This document shows, piece by piece, positions 46,801-57,165 of a stretch of DNA of 64,000 nt; position 1 is the first letter of the stretch; every line of letters starts with the position of its first letter. Location: assembly GCA_903859715.1 (NCBI GenBank), contig CAIONS010000023.1, forward strand, positions 1 through 64,000, written 5' to 3'. A program made the translations under genes and the position numbers. The notes under the pieces are model-generated. The model ran no database searches, had not been told where the DNA came from, and worked only from the letters and a program-made list of their open reading frames with translations. The DNA comes from an uncultured Opitutia bacterium (GTDB taxonomy: Bacteria; Verrucomicrobiota; Verrucomicrobiia; Opitutales; Opitutaceae).

Positions 46801-46812
46801 GCTTTGAATTCC

Positions 46813-47238
46813 TCAGACCAGCTTCGCGTCGAGCGTGATTTCGGCCTTAAGCAGGCGGGAGATAGGACAACCGGCCTTCGCTCCGGCCGCTACTTCGGCG
46901 AATTTGTCGGCAGCGATTTCCGGCACCTTGGCCGTCGTCTCGAGATGGATCGCTGTCACCGTCCAACTGGTGGTCGGGAGATTTTCCATCGTCAGGGTGG
47001 CGGTGGTGTTCAGCGTATCGGCGGTGAAGCCCGCCTGCTGCAGCGCGAGCGAGAGCGCCATCGTGAAACAGCCCGCGTGGGCCGCCGCGATAAGCTCCTC
47101 GGGGTTGGTGCCGCGGCCATTCTCAAACCGGGTCGAGAACGAATACTGTGCGGCCTCGAGCACACCGCTCTCGGTCGAAATCGTGCCTTTGCCTTTTGCC
47201 AGATTGCCGTGCCAGACGGCGGATGCTTTGCGTTTCAT
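46813..47238 (-). CDS. OsmC-family peroxiredoxin
   Basis: A 141-aa OsmC/OhrA-family protein reducing organic hydroperoxides with two cysteines. Both are visible: HAGCFTMALSLAL near residue 57 and AGCPISRLLKA near residue 124. The start AVWHGNLAKGKGTISTESGV and NPEELIAAAHAGC are typical of the OsmC branch. It is the last gene of a same-strand redox group with the nitroreductase and old yellow enzyme genes. Confidence 0.93.
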   Translation of the reverse strand: MKRKASAVWHGNLAKGKGTISTESGVLEAAQYSFSTRFENGRGTNPEELIAAAHAGCFTMALSLALQQAGFTADTLNTTATLTMENLPTTSWTVTAIHLETTAKVPEIAADKFAEVAAGAKAGCPISRLLKAEITLDAKLV

Positions 47239-47289
47239 GGATGGTTGGGTTGGATGGATGGAACAGTCGAAAGTTAGGTGCGCAGAGCC

Positions 47290-47940
47290 TTAAATTCTCA
47301 CGATCACTTCGTCCGGCTTGAAACGGACCTTCTTCGTCGTCGCGTATTTATCGTCCGCCGCGCGGTAGCCTGCCGCACAGCATACGACCGAGGCATAACC
47401 GGTGCCCTGCAGTCCAAGGATTTCGTCGAATTTCCCCGGCTCAAACCCCTCCATCGGGCAGGTGTCCACCCCCAACAGCGCCGCGCTCGCCATGAACTGG
47501 CCGAGCGCGATGTAAACCTGGTGTGACTGCCAGATATCGAGCCGGGCCTCGGCCCGGGCCTTGTCGAGGTTGCCCGTGATCATCTGGCGGAATTTTCCCA
47601 GCGATTCGGCCGCGATGCCCCGCACTTCCGCCATCCGGCCGATGTGCCGGTCCACATGGTCGGCCCCAAGATCCTTGCGCACGGTAAACACGACAAAATG
47701 CGAGCAGTCGACCACCTGCGACTGGTCCCACGCGGCCGGCCGCAGCCGGGCTTTCATCGCCGGGTCCGTCACGATGATGAATTTCCACGGCTGCAAACCC
47801 GCCGACGAGGGCGAGAGCACCAGCGCCTGCTCCAGCGTATGCCAGTCGGCGGCGGAGATTTTCTTTGCCGGGTCGAATTTCTTCGTGGCGTAGCGCCAGT
47901 GGAGCGCGTGCAGCAATGTTTCAGACGGCACAGGATGCAT
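47290..47940 (-). CDS. NAD(P)H-dependent FMN nitroreductase
   Basis: A 216-aa nitroreductase-family flavoprotein. WRYATKKFDPAKKISAADW and SPSSAGLQPWKFIIV (FMN binding) at the N-terminus and GVDTCPMEGFEPGKFDEIL with GYRAADDKYATTKKVRF at the C-terminus match the NfnB/YfkO group. It reduces nitroaromatics, quinones or similar compounds. It lies between the OsmC and old yellow enzyme genes. Confidence 0.92.
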   Translation of the reverse strand: MHPVPSETLLHALHWRYATKKFDPAKKISAADWHTLEQALVLSPSSAGLQPWKFIIVTDPAMKARLRPAAWDQSQVVDCSHFVVFTVRKDLGADHVDRHIGRMAEVRGIAAESLGKFRQMITGNLDKARAEARLDIWQSHQVYIALGQFMASAALLGVDTCPMEGFEPGKFDEILGLQGTGYASVVCCAAGYRAADDKYATTKKVRFKPDEVIVRI

Positions 47941-47961
47941 GAATCGAATTTAGACCGAGGT

Positions 47962-49059
<1,098 letters not shown>

Positions 49060-49083
49060 TCATTTGGCAAATTTCCCGTGCGC

Positions 49084-49377
49084 CTAATCCAACAGGTCCT
49101 GAAACACCGGGTGCCGCTGGATGAAAGCCGCGACATAAGAACACCGCGGCACAACGCGCCAGCCTTCGGCTCGCGCCTGCTCCAAGCCGGCGCGCACGAG
49201 CTTCTCCGCCAGGCAGCGGCCGCGCAGTTCCGGCGGCACAAACGTATGGGTGAAGAGCATGCGCCCGTCCTGCAGCACATAGTCCGCCACCGCCAGATGC
49301 CCGTCCACGATCGCCTCAAAGCGGCTGGCCGCTGGATTGTGCTTCACCACCGCTTCATCGGATGCCGGGGAAGTCAT
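49084..49377 (-). CDS. small GNAT-like acetyltransferase (YjdJ type)
   Basis: A 97-aa member of the short N-acetyltransferase family. ADYVLQDGRMLFTHTFVPPE and LRGRCLAEKLVRAGLEQARA form the acetyl-CoA binding strand and helix, and VPRCSYVAAFIQRHPVFQDL the conserved end with CSY. The substrate is unknown. It starts 7 bases after the murJ stop, so it is probably cotranscribed with murJ. Confidence 0.88.
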   Translation of the reverse strand: MTSPASDEAVVKHNPAASRFEAIVDGHLAVADYVLQDGRMLFTHTFVPPELRGRCLAEKLVRAGLEQARAEGWRVVPRCSYVAAFIQRHPVFQDLLD

Positions 49378-49384
49378 GACTTCG

Positions 49385-50941
49385 TCATCCCTTCCGTTTT
49401 AAAAACCGGTTGGCGAGTACGGTAAATTCCTCGCGTCCCTCGATCTTCAGCAGCCAAAGCAGGAGTGCATACGAACCGGCGCCGAGGGGAATCAAGACCA
49501 CCAGCGCCAGAACATCCCGCAGGCGCGGACCGAAGCCGGCACCCTGCAGCCCGTGCCAGGCTCCGCCCACCACCAGCCCCATGACCAGCGCGGCCATCAC
49601 GATCTTTCCCACCGTCGGCCAGAGCGGTGCAAAGCGCATTTCGGGCAATTTTCGCGTGAGGGCGCGGGTCAGCAGCAGCGTCTGCACGATGATCGCGGTC
49701 GTGCTGGCCAGCACAAGTCCGGTGGCCCCGAGCCAGTGCCTGAGCGACAGGCTGAGCACGAGATTCACGATGAAATCCACCACGGCGATCCGGACCGGCG
49801 TCATCGTGTCCTTGACCGCGTAGAAGGCGCGCACCGTCAGGTTGACGACGGAGAAGAACGGCATGCCCACGGCAAACAGGACCAGCAGCCCTGCCATGCT
49901 GTGCGCCGCATCGGCCGTGAACTCGCCGTGCCGGAACAGCACCCGGGTGATCGGCTCGCTGAGCAGCGCCAGGCCGACCGCCGCCGGCACATTGATGATG
50001 AGGATGAGGCGGATGCCCTTGCGGTAATCCTCCGCCATGGCGGTGAAATTACGCTCGACCGCGTGCCGGGCGATGAGGGGATAGATCACTGTGGAAACGG
50101 CGATCGCGAAGACCCCGATCGGCAGTTCCATCAGGCGGTTCGCGTAAAACATCCACGTGGCCGCCGAATCGCTGATGGCGTAGGCGAGCAGGCTGCCGAC
50201 GTAGATATTCACCTGATAGATTGCCGTGCCGAAAAACCCGGGCGCCATCAGCGCCGCGATTTCCCGCATCCGGGGCGAGAGCGCGAAATCGGGCTGCGGC
50301 CGCCAGCCGGCCCGGACCAGCACTGCCGCCGGCACCGCCATCTGGAGAAAGCCGCCGACCAGCACACCCGCGCAGAGCCAGTGCATCTCACCCATCGGAG
50401 TCTGCGCAAAATGCAGGCCGGCGCCGCCCAGCGAGGCAATCATCGCGAGATTGAGCCAGATCGGGGACAGTGCCGGCTCGGTGAACCGGTGGAAGACATT
50501 CAGCGTCGCGTTGAGCGCGGCTGCGACGCAGACGAAGAAAAGATATGGGAACAGGAAGACCGCCAGATCCGCCACCAGGTACCACTTGTCTTCGTGCCCG
50601 GTAAGCCGCCGCGACTGGCTCAGACCCAGCATCGCCAGGCCCACCAGTGCGCCGGTGATGACCACCAGCCAGCTGACCACTTTGTTCAACAGCGCGTACG
50701 CGCCCTGTTCCCCGTTGCCATGCAGTTCATCCTGCAGGGTCGGCAGGAACGCCGCGGTGAGCGAACCCTCGCCCAGCAGCCGCCGGAAGAGATTGGGCAG
50801 GCGGAAAGCCGTGAGAAAAGCTGAATTCAGTATGCTGTCGCCAAAGATCGACGCGCTCAGCGAATCCCGCCCCAGCGCCAGCACCCGCGACACCACCGTC
50901 AGCAACGAGACGACGCCGATGTTCTTGAGCTTTTTCGACAC
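49385..50941 (-). CDS. murJ: lipid II flippase MurJ
   Basis: A 518-aa polytopic membrane protein of the MOP superfamily that flips lipid II for peptidoglycan synthesis. About 14 membrane segments; typical blocks are SRVLALGRDSLSASIFGDS, FRLPNLFRRLLGEGSLTAAF and NRLMELPIGVFAIAVSTVIY. Length is normal. It is followed by the small GNAT gene. Confidence 0.95.
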   Translation of the reverse strand: MSKKLKNIGVVSLLTVVSRVLALGRDSLSASIFGDSILNSAFLTAFRLPNLFRRLLGEGSLTAAFLPTLQDELHGNGEQGAYALLNKVVSWLVVITGALVGLAMLGLSQSRRLTGHEDKWYLVADLAVFLFPYLFFVCVAAALNATLNVFHRFTEPALSPIWLNLAMIASLGGAGLHFAQTPMGEMHWLCAGVLVGGFLQMAVPAAVLVRAGWRPQPDFALSPRMREIAALMAPGFFGTAIYQVNIYVGSLLAYAISDSAATWMFYANRLMELPIGVFAIAVSTVIYPLIARHAVERNFTAMAEDYRKGIRLILIINVPAAVGLALLSEPITRVLFRHGEFTADAAHSMAGLLVLFAVGMPFFSVVNLTVRAFYAVKDTMTPVRIAVVDFIVNLVLSLSLRHWLGATGLVLASTTAIIVQTLLLTRALTRKLPEMRFAPLWPTVGKIVMAALVMGLVVGGAWHGLQGAGFGPRLRDVLALVVLIPLGAGSYALLLWLLKIEGREEFTVLANRFLKRKG

Positions 50942-51003
50942 GCAGGAAATTTCCGGGCAGCAGCGTAACGCGGCAAGTCCTTAACCCGCCGGCCGGCCGC
51001 GGC

Positions 51004-51720
51004 TCACGGCTTCGGCATCGTCAGCTTCACCGCGCTCGCCTCGATGGTGACATCCGAGAGCTTGTCCCAAGCCATGGCCAGATCCGCGGGCACGTGTTGC
51101 GCGCCCAGGATTTTCTTGAGCACCCATCCCGTCGCCAGCGGCAACCGCTGCGTCGGGCAGGAGCCGACGTAAACCGTGTCGGGCACATAGGTGAAAGTGT
51201 CGCCCTGGCGGGCAATCGTCCCGCTGGCCTGGACAAGGAACGACTGGTTGAGGCCGACCAGGGCGTATCTCACCCGCACCGGCACGCTGATCTGGATCTG
51301 CCCGTCGTGGATGCGGAAGTTGGGCGCACCCGGGCTCAGAAACTCCCCGGAGTCCGCTTCCACCGCCGGGGTTTTGCCGGGCGCAGCAGGACCCTTGCTG
51401 GGCGCTGGCGGCGGACCGGCCGGCGTCGCCGGGGCGGCCACCGTGTTGATCTCGTCCTCGTTGAGGACAATCGAGCCACCCTGGGCAAAAATCTTCAGCT
51501 TGGAAACCGCGCGTCGCGCCTTGGCGGAGTCATGCGACCCCTCGATGTAGTAAACCATCCCGACCGCCGGCTCCTTGGGCAGCTCCTTGACCTGCGTCAC
51601 GGGTTTGAAAATCAGATAAGTCGCCGCCAGCACAATGCCGAGGACCACGCTGACGATGGCGCCCAGCATGACTTCAATCCAGCTGGGGCCGTACATGGCA
51701 CGATCAAGTTTTTTGCTCAT
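51004..51720 (-). CDS. membrane-anchored protein of unknown function
   Basis: A 238-aa protein with one N-terminal membrane segment (VMLGAIVSVVLGIVLAATYL, about 18-38), a region with GMVYYIEGSHDSAKARRAVS, an Ala/Pro-rich linker (about 95-120) and a C-terminal beta-rich part with IQISVPVRVRYALVG and TYVPDTVYVGSCPTQ. I do not recognise the family. The large part probably faces the periplasm. It lies between murJ and fmdB-like gene on the same strand. Confidence 0.72.
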   Translation of the reverse strand: MSKKLDRAMYGPSWIEVMLGAIVSVVLGIVLAATYLIFKPVTQVKELPKEPAVGMVYYIEGSHDSAKARRAVSKLKIFAQGGSIVLNEDEINTVAAPATPAGPPPAPSKGPAAPGKTPAVEADSGEFLSPGAPNFRIHDGQIQISVPVRVRYALVGLNQSFLVQASGTIARQGDTFTYVPDTVYVGSCPTQRLPLATGWVLKKILGAQHVPADLAMAWDKLSDVTIEASAVKLTMPKP

Positions 51721-51728
51721 GGGTAAAA

Positions 51729-52007
51729 TTATTTGGCGGCGGGCGCTGGCTTGGTCTCCGTCTTCGCGGGCGCTGGCGCGGCCGCGGGTTTGGCGCCGTC
51801 ACCGGACTTCTCCGGGGATTTCTTGTTCTTGTAATCCGTGATATAGAAACCCGAGCCCTTGAAAATCAGGCCGGCGCCTCCGCCGATGAGCCGTTTTACG
51901 CCCTTCTTCTTGCACTTCGGGCAGTGCGTCAGCGGTTCGTCCCGCATCGACTGGAACAGCTCGAAGGCGTGGCCGCATTTGGGACAGACGTAGTCGTAAG
52001 TGGGCAT
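51729..52007 (-). CDS. FmdB-family zinc ribbon protein
   Basis: A 92-aa protein with one zinc ribbon: MPTYDYVCPKCGHAFELFQS and HCPKCKKKGVKRLIGG give two CxxC pairs. The central KGSGFYITDYKNK is the usual family ending, here followed by an Ala/Pro/Lys tail (about 30 residues). FmdB-type proteins are putative regulators. It starts a same-strand group with the unknown membrane protein. Confidence 0.9.
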   Translation of the reverse strand: MPTYDYVCPKCGHAFELFQSMRDEPLTHCPKCKKKGVKRLIGGGAGLIFKGSGFYITDYKNKKSPEKSGDGAKPAAAPAPAKTETKPAPAAK

Positions 52008-52093
52008 CGGAAAACCCGGTGGTTATGGGTCCGCTCCGACGTGATGGCGAGTTTGTTTCTCAGCCAAGTCCCCGATCCTCGAAACCAAATCCG

Positions 52094-52262
52094 TTTTACA
52101 GGAGGCAACAGAGGAAAGGGAGGGCTGAACCCAGCCAAACTTGCCCACGGATTTCACGGATTCGATCTGGATAAAGGCATTCCAAGAAATAGGTTTCGGA
52201 TTAGAACCAGCGGATTTCTGCGTCGACGGGTATTATCCAGATCGAATCCGTGAAATCCGTGG
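52094..52262. repeat. two repeat families between fmdB-like gene and prenyl synthase gene
   Basis: TTTTACAGGAGGCAACAGAG then GAAAGGGAGG (52094-52125) is an arm of the ACAGGAGG family. Next comes a 30-bp perfect inverted repeat: CCACGGATTTCACGGATTCG opens the left arm (52145-52174) and its exact complement fills 52233-52262. The 58-base spacer contains no gene. Together they fill the divergent region upstream of the prenyl synthase gene. Confidence 0.88.
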
Positions 52263-52385
52263 TCAAAACGCCTTGGGATTGTCTCCCACGTTATTCTCCT
52301 CGAAAGCATGCGATGGCCAGGCACCCGCAGTTGCCCGCTGTCGCAGGGTTGCGCCGGGCCGGATTTTCGCCCACGCAAGGAAGCG

Positions 52386-53300
52386 ATGGATTTTCCCGCT
52401 GAATTGAAACGTTACGCCGCCCGCGTCGAGCAGGGGATCGACCAGCTGCTGCCCCCTGCCACCACCCGGCCGGAGCGCCTGCACACCGCCATGCGCTACA
52501 GTCTGCAGGCCGGCGGCAAACGCCTCCGCCCCGTGCTCGTCCTGGCCACCTATCATCTCTTTGCGGGGATGAAATCCGAAGGTGGAAATTCGAAACCTGA
52601 AATAATGGACCCCCTCCCCGCGGCGGTCGCCATCGAGTGCCTGCACACCTATTCGCTGATCCACGACGACCTGCCATGCATGGACAACGATGATCTCCGT
52701 CGCGGGCGACCCACGGCCCACCGGCAGTTCGACGAGGCCACTGCCCTGCTCGCCGGCGATGCCTTGCTGACCCACGCCTTCGTCCTCCTTGCCGAAAGCT
52801 ACGCCACCCGACCTCTCCTCGCCCACGCGCTGATCCGCGAACTGGCCGATGCCGCCGGCAGCCGCCGGCTTATCGGCGGCCAGATGGAAGACCTGCTGGC
52901 CGAGAAAAAAGACACCGCCACCGTCGCGGAACTCGAATTCATCCACCTCAACAAAACCGCCGCGATGATCGAGGCCGCCCTCGTCATGGGCGGTCTCGCC
53001 GGCGGTGCCGGCGAAGGCACACTCGCCACCTTGCGCCGGGCCGGCCGGCATCTCGGGCTCGCGTTTCAGATCATCGACGACGTGCTCGATGCCACCGCCG
53101 ACAGCGCCACGCTGGGTAAAACCGCCGGCAAGGACGCCAAGGCCGGCAAAACCACTTTCGTGAAACTCCACGGCCTGGAGACCTCCCGCCAGCTGGCCTT
53201 GCAGCAGTCCGACGCCGCCCGCGCCGCCTTGATGGGTCTGCCCGGCGACCCCGCGTTTCTTCTGGCCTTGATCGCCAGCATGGCCGCCCGGCCAAGCTGA
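52386..53300 (+). CDS. ispA: polyprenyl synthetase (farnesyl/geranylgeranyl diphosphate synthase type)
   Basis: A 304-aa trans-prenyltransferase. The first aspartate-rich motif is IHDDLPCMDNDDLRRGRPT and the second is FQIIDDVLDATADS; GGKRLRPVLVLATY precedes them. The residues before the first motif favour short C15-type products, but product length is inference. A short stretch, KSEGGNSKPEIM (about residues 62-73), interrupts the family alignment and its DNA looks repeat-like. Start: ATG at 52386. Confidence 0.9.
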   Translation: MDFPAELKRYAARVEQGIDQLLPPATTRPERLHTAMRYSLQAGGKRLRPVLVLATYHLFAGMKSEGGNSKPEIMDPLPAAVAIECLHTYSLIHDDLPCMDNDDLRRGRPTAHRQFDEATALLAGDALLTHAFVLLAESYATRPLLAHALIRELADAAGSRRLIGGQMEDLLAEKKDTATVAELEFIHLNKTAAMIEAALVMGGLAGGAGEGTLATLRRAGRHLGLAFQIIDDVLDATADSATLGKTAGKDAKAGKTTFVKLHGLETSRQLALQQSDAARAALMGLPGDPAFLLALIASMAARPS

Positions 53301-53399
53301 AGACTTGTCCCGGAACGGGATGACCTTTGCTCAGTAATTTCCGCCTGTGTCCGGGATTGAGTTCCTCACCGAAGCCTTTGATTGTGTGGCCACAATCCT

Positions 53400-53621
53400 G
53401 TGGCCTCCGAACGTCCCAAAGAGCATCCCATCCGCGAACTACTCCTGCATGGAGGACATCCTTTTCCCAAGGACATGGAGGAAATGATCCGCCGGCTGCA
53501 TCTGAAGCCCAACGCGATCACCGCGGAGATTGCCATGGACGCCTACGACTGGGAACGCGGCGAGCAACTGGAGCGGGGCCGGAAAAAGCTCCTCGCCCTG
53601 TGCGCGCTGCACGGCGTTTGA
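53400..53621 (+). CDS. small conserved-looking protein of unknown function
   Basis: A 73-aa frame from the GTG at 53400: VASERPKEHPIRELLLHGGH, then PFPKDMEEMIRRLHLKPNAI and MDAYDWERGEQLERGRKKLL. Composition and codon pattern look protein-like, rich in charged helix. The 53382 ATG gives an implausible extra start. No known domain recognised. It follows the prenyl synthase gene by 99 bases and ends just before a large repeat. Confidence 0.55.
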   Translation: MASERPKEHPIRELLLHGGHPFPKDMEEMIRRLHLKPNAITAEIAMDAYDWERGEQLERGRKKLLALCALHGV

Positions 53622-53630
53622 GCAGGTGGA

Positions 53631-53790
53631 ATGTAGGGCGGGGTCGCTGACCCCGCCAAACCTCCGTCAATCTTCCCGCGGATATCACGGATCGGCGCGG
53701 ATAAATTCGGGCCATCCGCGACCCTCCGCGTCATTCGCAGGGAAGTATTCTCGGAACGATCAGGCGGGGTCAGCGACCCCGCCCTACAAT
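53631..53790. repeat. nested repeat: GTAGGGCGGG-family arms enclosing another repeat
   Basis: Outer arms TGTAGGGCGGGGTCGCTGAC-CCCGCC (53632-53657) and its exact complement (53763-53788) are 26 bp. The enclosed 105 bases contain CCCGCGGATATCACGGATCG and CGGATAAATTCGGGCCATCC, which look like a diverged copy of the CACGGATTTCACGGAT repeat of 52.1 kb. It lies upstream of the tpiA stop. Confidence 0.85.
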
Positions 53791-53822
53791 CAGATAGGAT
53801 TTCTCACATCGCGTGGACGCGG

Positions 53823-54593
53823 CTACTTCGCCGCCACTGCGGCCTTCACCAGCTCGACAAAGCTGCGCGCCTCGAGCGAGGCACCGCCGATCAGGCCGCC
53901 ATCGATATCTTTCTGCGCGAGCAGTTCGGGAGCGTTGGCGGGCTTCATTGAGCCGCCGTACAGGATGCGGATACGCTGCGCCACCGGTTCGGTGAAGAGA
54001 TTCGTCAGCAGCCCGCGAATGAAGGCATGCACTTCCTGCGCCTGGTCCGTCGTGGCCACCTTGCCCGTGCCGATGGCCCAGACCGGCTCGTAAGCCACGA
54101 TCAATCCGGCCGCCTGCTCCTTGCTGACGCCCTCGAGGCCGGCTTCCAGCTGCGTCTGCACCACCTTGAGCGTGGCGCCTGCCTCGCGCTCAGCGAGGGA
54201 TTCACCGACGCAGAAAATGGGACGCAGCTGGTTTTTCATCGCGGCCAGCACCTTCAGATTGATGAAGGCATCCGTCTCCCCAAAGAGGCTGCGCCGCTCG
54301 CTGTGCCCGAGGATGACGTGCGTGGTGAACAGCGCCCGGAGCATCGGCGCGGAGATCTCGCCCGTAAACGCACCGCTCGCCTCGGGGTGCAGGTTCTGTG
54401 CGCCGAGCTTCACCGTCGAGCCCTCCAGCGCACGCCCCACGGACTCCAGCGCGACGAACGGCGGGCACACCACGATGTCGACATCCGTGAGCTTGCCGAC
54501 GGTGGCGACGAGCTCGGCCACCAGCGCGGCGCCGTCGGCCGGCGTCTTGTTCATCTTCCAGTTACCAGCGATGAGCTTTTTGCGGAGATTCAT
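53823..54593 (-). CDS. tpiA: triose-phosphate isomerase
   Basis: A 256-aa TIM-barrel enzyme interconverting DHAP and glyceraldehyde-3-phosphate. The catalytic residues are visible: Lys in IAGNWKMNKT, His in LGHSERRSLFGE, Glu in VAYEPVWAIGTGK. The phosphate loop follows in GGASLEARSF. It is the third gene of the glycolytic cluster gap-pgk-tpiA, 84 bases after pgk across a repeat. Confidence 0.96.
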   Translation of the reverse strand: MNLRKKLIAGNWKMNKTPADGAALVAELVATVGKLTDVDIVVCPPFVALESVGRALEGSTVKLGAQNLHPEASGAFTGEISAPMLRALFTTHVILGHSERRSLFGETDAFINLKVLAAMKNQLRPIFCVGESLAEREAGATLKVVQTQLEAGLEGVSKEQAAGLIVAYEPVWAIGTGKVATTDQAQEVHAFIRGLLTNLFTEPVAQRIRILYGGSMKPANAPELLAQKDIDGGLIGGASLEARSFVELVKAAVAAK

Positions 54594-54602
54594 GGGAGTT
54601 TG

Positions 54603-54674
54603 GTTTTACAGGAATAAACGGAGGGAACGGAGGAGGAGAATGACTCTGTTCCCTCTGTTGTCTCCTGTGCAATC
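54603..54674. repeat. ACAGGA-family inverted repeat between tpiA and pgk
   Basis: TTTTACAGGAATAAACGGAG then GGAACGGAGGAG is mirrored by CTCTGTTCCCTCTGTTGTCT then CCTGTGCAA, imperfectly over about 28 bases. It lies in the middle of the gap-pgk-tpiA cluster, where it could form an mRNA hairpin. Confidence 0.75.
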
Positions 54675-54677
54675 AGA

Positions 54678-55922
54678 TCAGTTTTCCAAAAAGGCCACGC
54701 CCGGAAGCACCTTGCCCTCGAGGAATTCGAGGCTCGCGCCGCCGCCGGTCGAGCAGTGCGTGACCTTGTCGGCCACCTTGAATTTCTTTGCGGCCGTCGC
54801 GGTGTCGCCGCCGCCCACGACGGTCGTCGCGCCCAGCGCGGTCGCCTCGGCCACGGCGTCGGCCATGGCTTTCGTGGCGCCGGCGAATTTTTCAAATTCA
54901 AAGACCCCGGCCGGGCCGTTCCAGATGATGGTCTTCGCGCCGAGGATCGCCGCGCGGTACAGCGCGATCGACTGCGGCCCGGCATCCAGGCCCTGCCAGC
55001 CCGCGGGGATGCCGCCGGCATCGGTTGCCGGCTGCGTGTTGGCGTCGGGGGCAAACTTGTCGGCGCAGATATAATCGACCGGAAAGATGAGCTTCACGCC
55101 GCGACCCTTCGCGTCGTCCGCGAGTTGCTGCACGATCTTGGCGCCCTCAGGATCGAAGAGGCTGTCGCCGATCGACATGCCGTTGATGACCTTCTTGAAC
55201 GTGTAGGCCATGCCACCGCCGATGATGATCTCGTCCGCCTTGGCCAGCAGGTTTTTGATCAGCGGGATCTTGTCCCCGATCTTGGCGCCGCCGAGAATGG
55301 CGAGCAGCGGCCGCCGCGGATGCTCCAGCACGGCGGCAAACGCCTTCAGCTCGGCTTCCATCAGGAAGCCCGCCGCCTTCAGCGGCAGGTTGACGCCGAC
55401 CATCGACGAGTGTGCGCGGTGCGCGGTGCCAAAGGCGTCATTGACGAAAACATCGCCCAGCTTGGAGAGCCCGGCGCGAAAAGCCTCCACCGCCTTCGGG
55501 TCGGCCTTCACGGACGTGCCATCCTCGAGCTTGATCTTCCCTTCTTCCTCGATGTGGAAGCGCAGGTTCTCCAGGAGCAAAACATCGCCCGGGCGGAGTG
55601 CCGCCACCGCCTGCTCCGCGACCGGACCGACGCAGTCCGCGGCAAACGCCACGGGACGGCCCAGCAGCTTTGCCAGTTCAACCGCCACCGGCTGCAACGA
55701 GTACTTCGCGATGACCTTGCCATCCGGACGGCCCAGATGGCTCATCAGCACGACCGACGCGCCTTGCTCGAGCGCATAGCGGATCGTGGGCAGCGCCGCG
55801 ACGATGCGCTGGTTGTTCGTGATCGCACCCGTGACCTTGTCCTGCGGGACGTTGAAGTCGACGCGCAGGAGGACGCGTTGGCCGGCCAGGGAGAGATCGC
55901 GGATGGATTTGAACTTGGGCAT
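54678..55922 (-). CDS. pgk: phosphoglycerate kinase
   Basis: A 414-aa two-domain kinase transferring phosphate from 1,3-bisphosphoglycerate to ADP. N-terminal [17 protein letters not shown] and [16 protein letters not shown] are clear, with [19 protein letters not shown] in the nucleotide domain and a late [15 protein letters not shown]. The gene lies between gap and tpiA. Confidence 0.96.
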   Translation of the reverse strand: MPKFKSIRDLSLAGQRVLLRVDFNVPQDKVTGAITNNQRIVAALPTIRYALEQGASVVLMSHLGRPDGKVIAKYSLQPVAVELAKLLGRPVAFAADCVGPVAEQAVAALRPGDVLLLENLRFHIEEEGKIKLEDGTSVKADPKAVEAFRAGLSKLGDVFVNDAFGTAHRAHSSMVGVNLPLKAAGFLMEAELKAFAAVLEHPRRPLLAILGGAKIGDKIPLIKNLLAKADEIIIGGGMAYTFKKVINGMSIGDSLFDPEGAKIVQQLADDAKGRGVKLIFPVDYICADKFAPDANTQPATDAGGIPAGWQGLDAGPQSIALYRAAILGAKTIIWNGPAGVFEFEKFAGATKAMADAVAEATALGATTVVGGGDTATAAKKFKVADKVTHCSTGGGASLEFLEGKVLPGVAFLEN

Positions 55923-55941
55923 GAACGAATGTGGGTGTTTG

Positions 55942-56025
55942 AAGGTAGGGCGGGACCGCTGGGCCCGCCTTGATCGTTATCCGCGAACAGGTCTGATGGC
56001 GGGCCTAGCGGTCCCGCCCTACCTT
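55942..56025. repeat. GTAGGGCGGG-family palindrome between pgk and gap
   Basis: Arms of 28 bp at 55942-55969 (AAGGTAGGGCGGGACCGCTG then GGCCCGCC) and 55998-56025 match as inverted copies with one difference, around 28 bases of spacer. It occupies most of the gap between the gap stop and the pgk start. The mnmA insert at 61.8 kb is a close copy. Confidence 0.9.
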
Positions 56026-56029
56026 GGAA

Positions 56030-57160
<1,131 letters not shown>

Positions 57161-57165
57161 TTATG

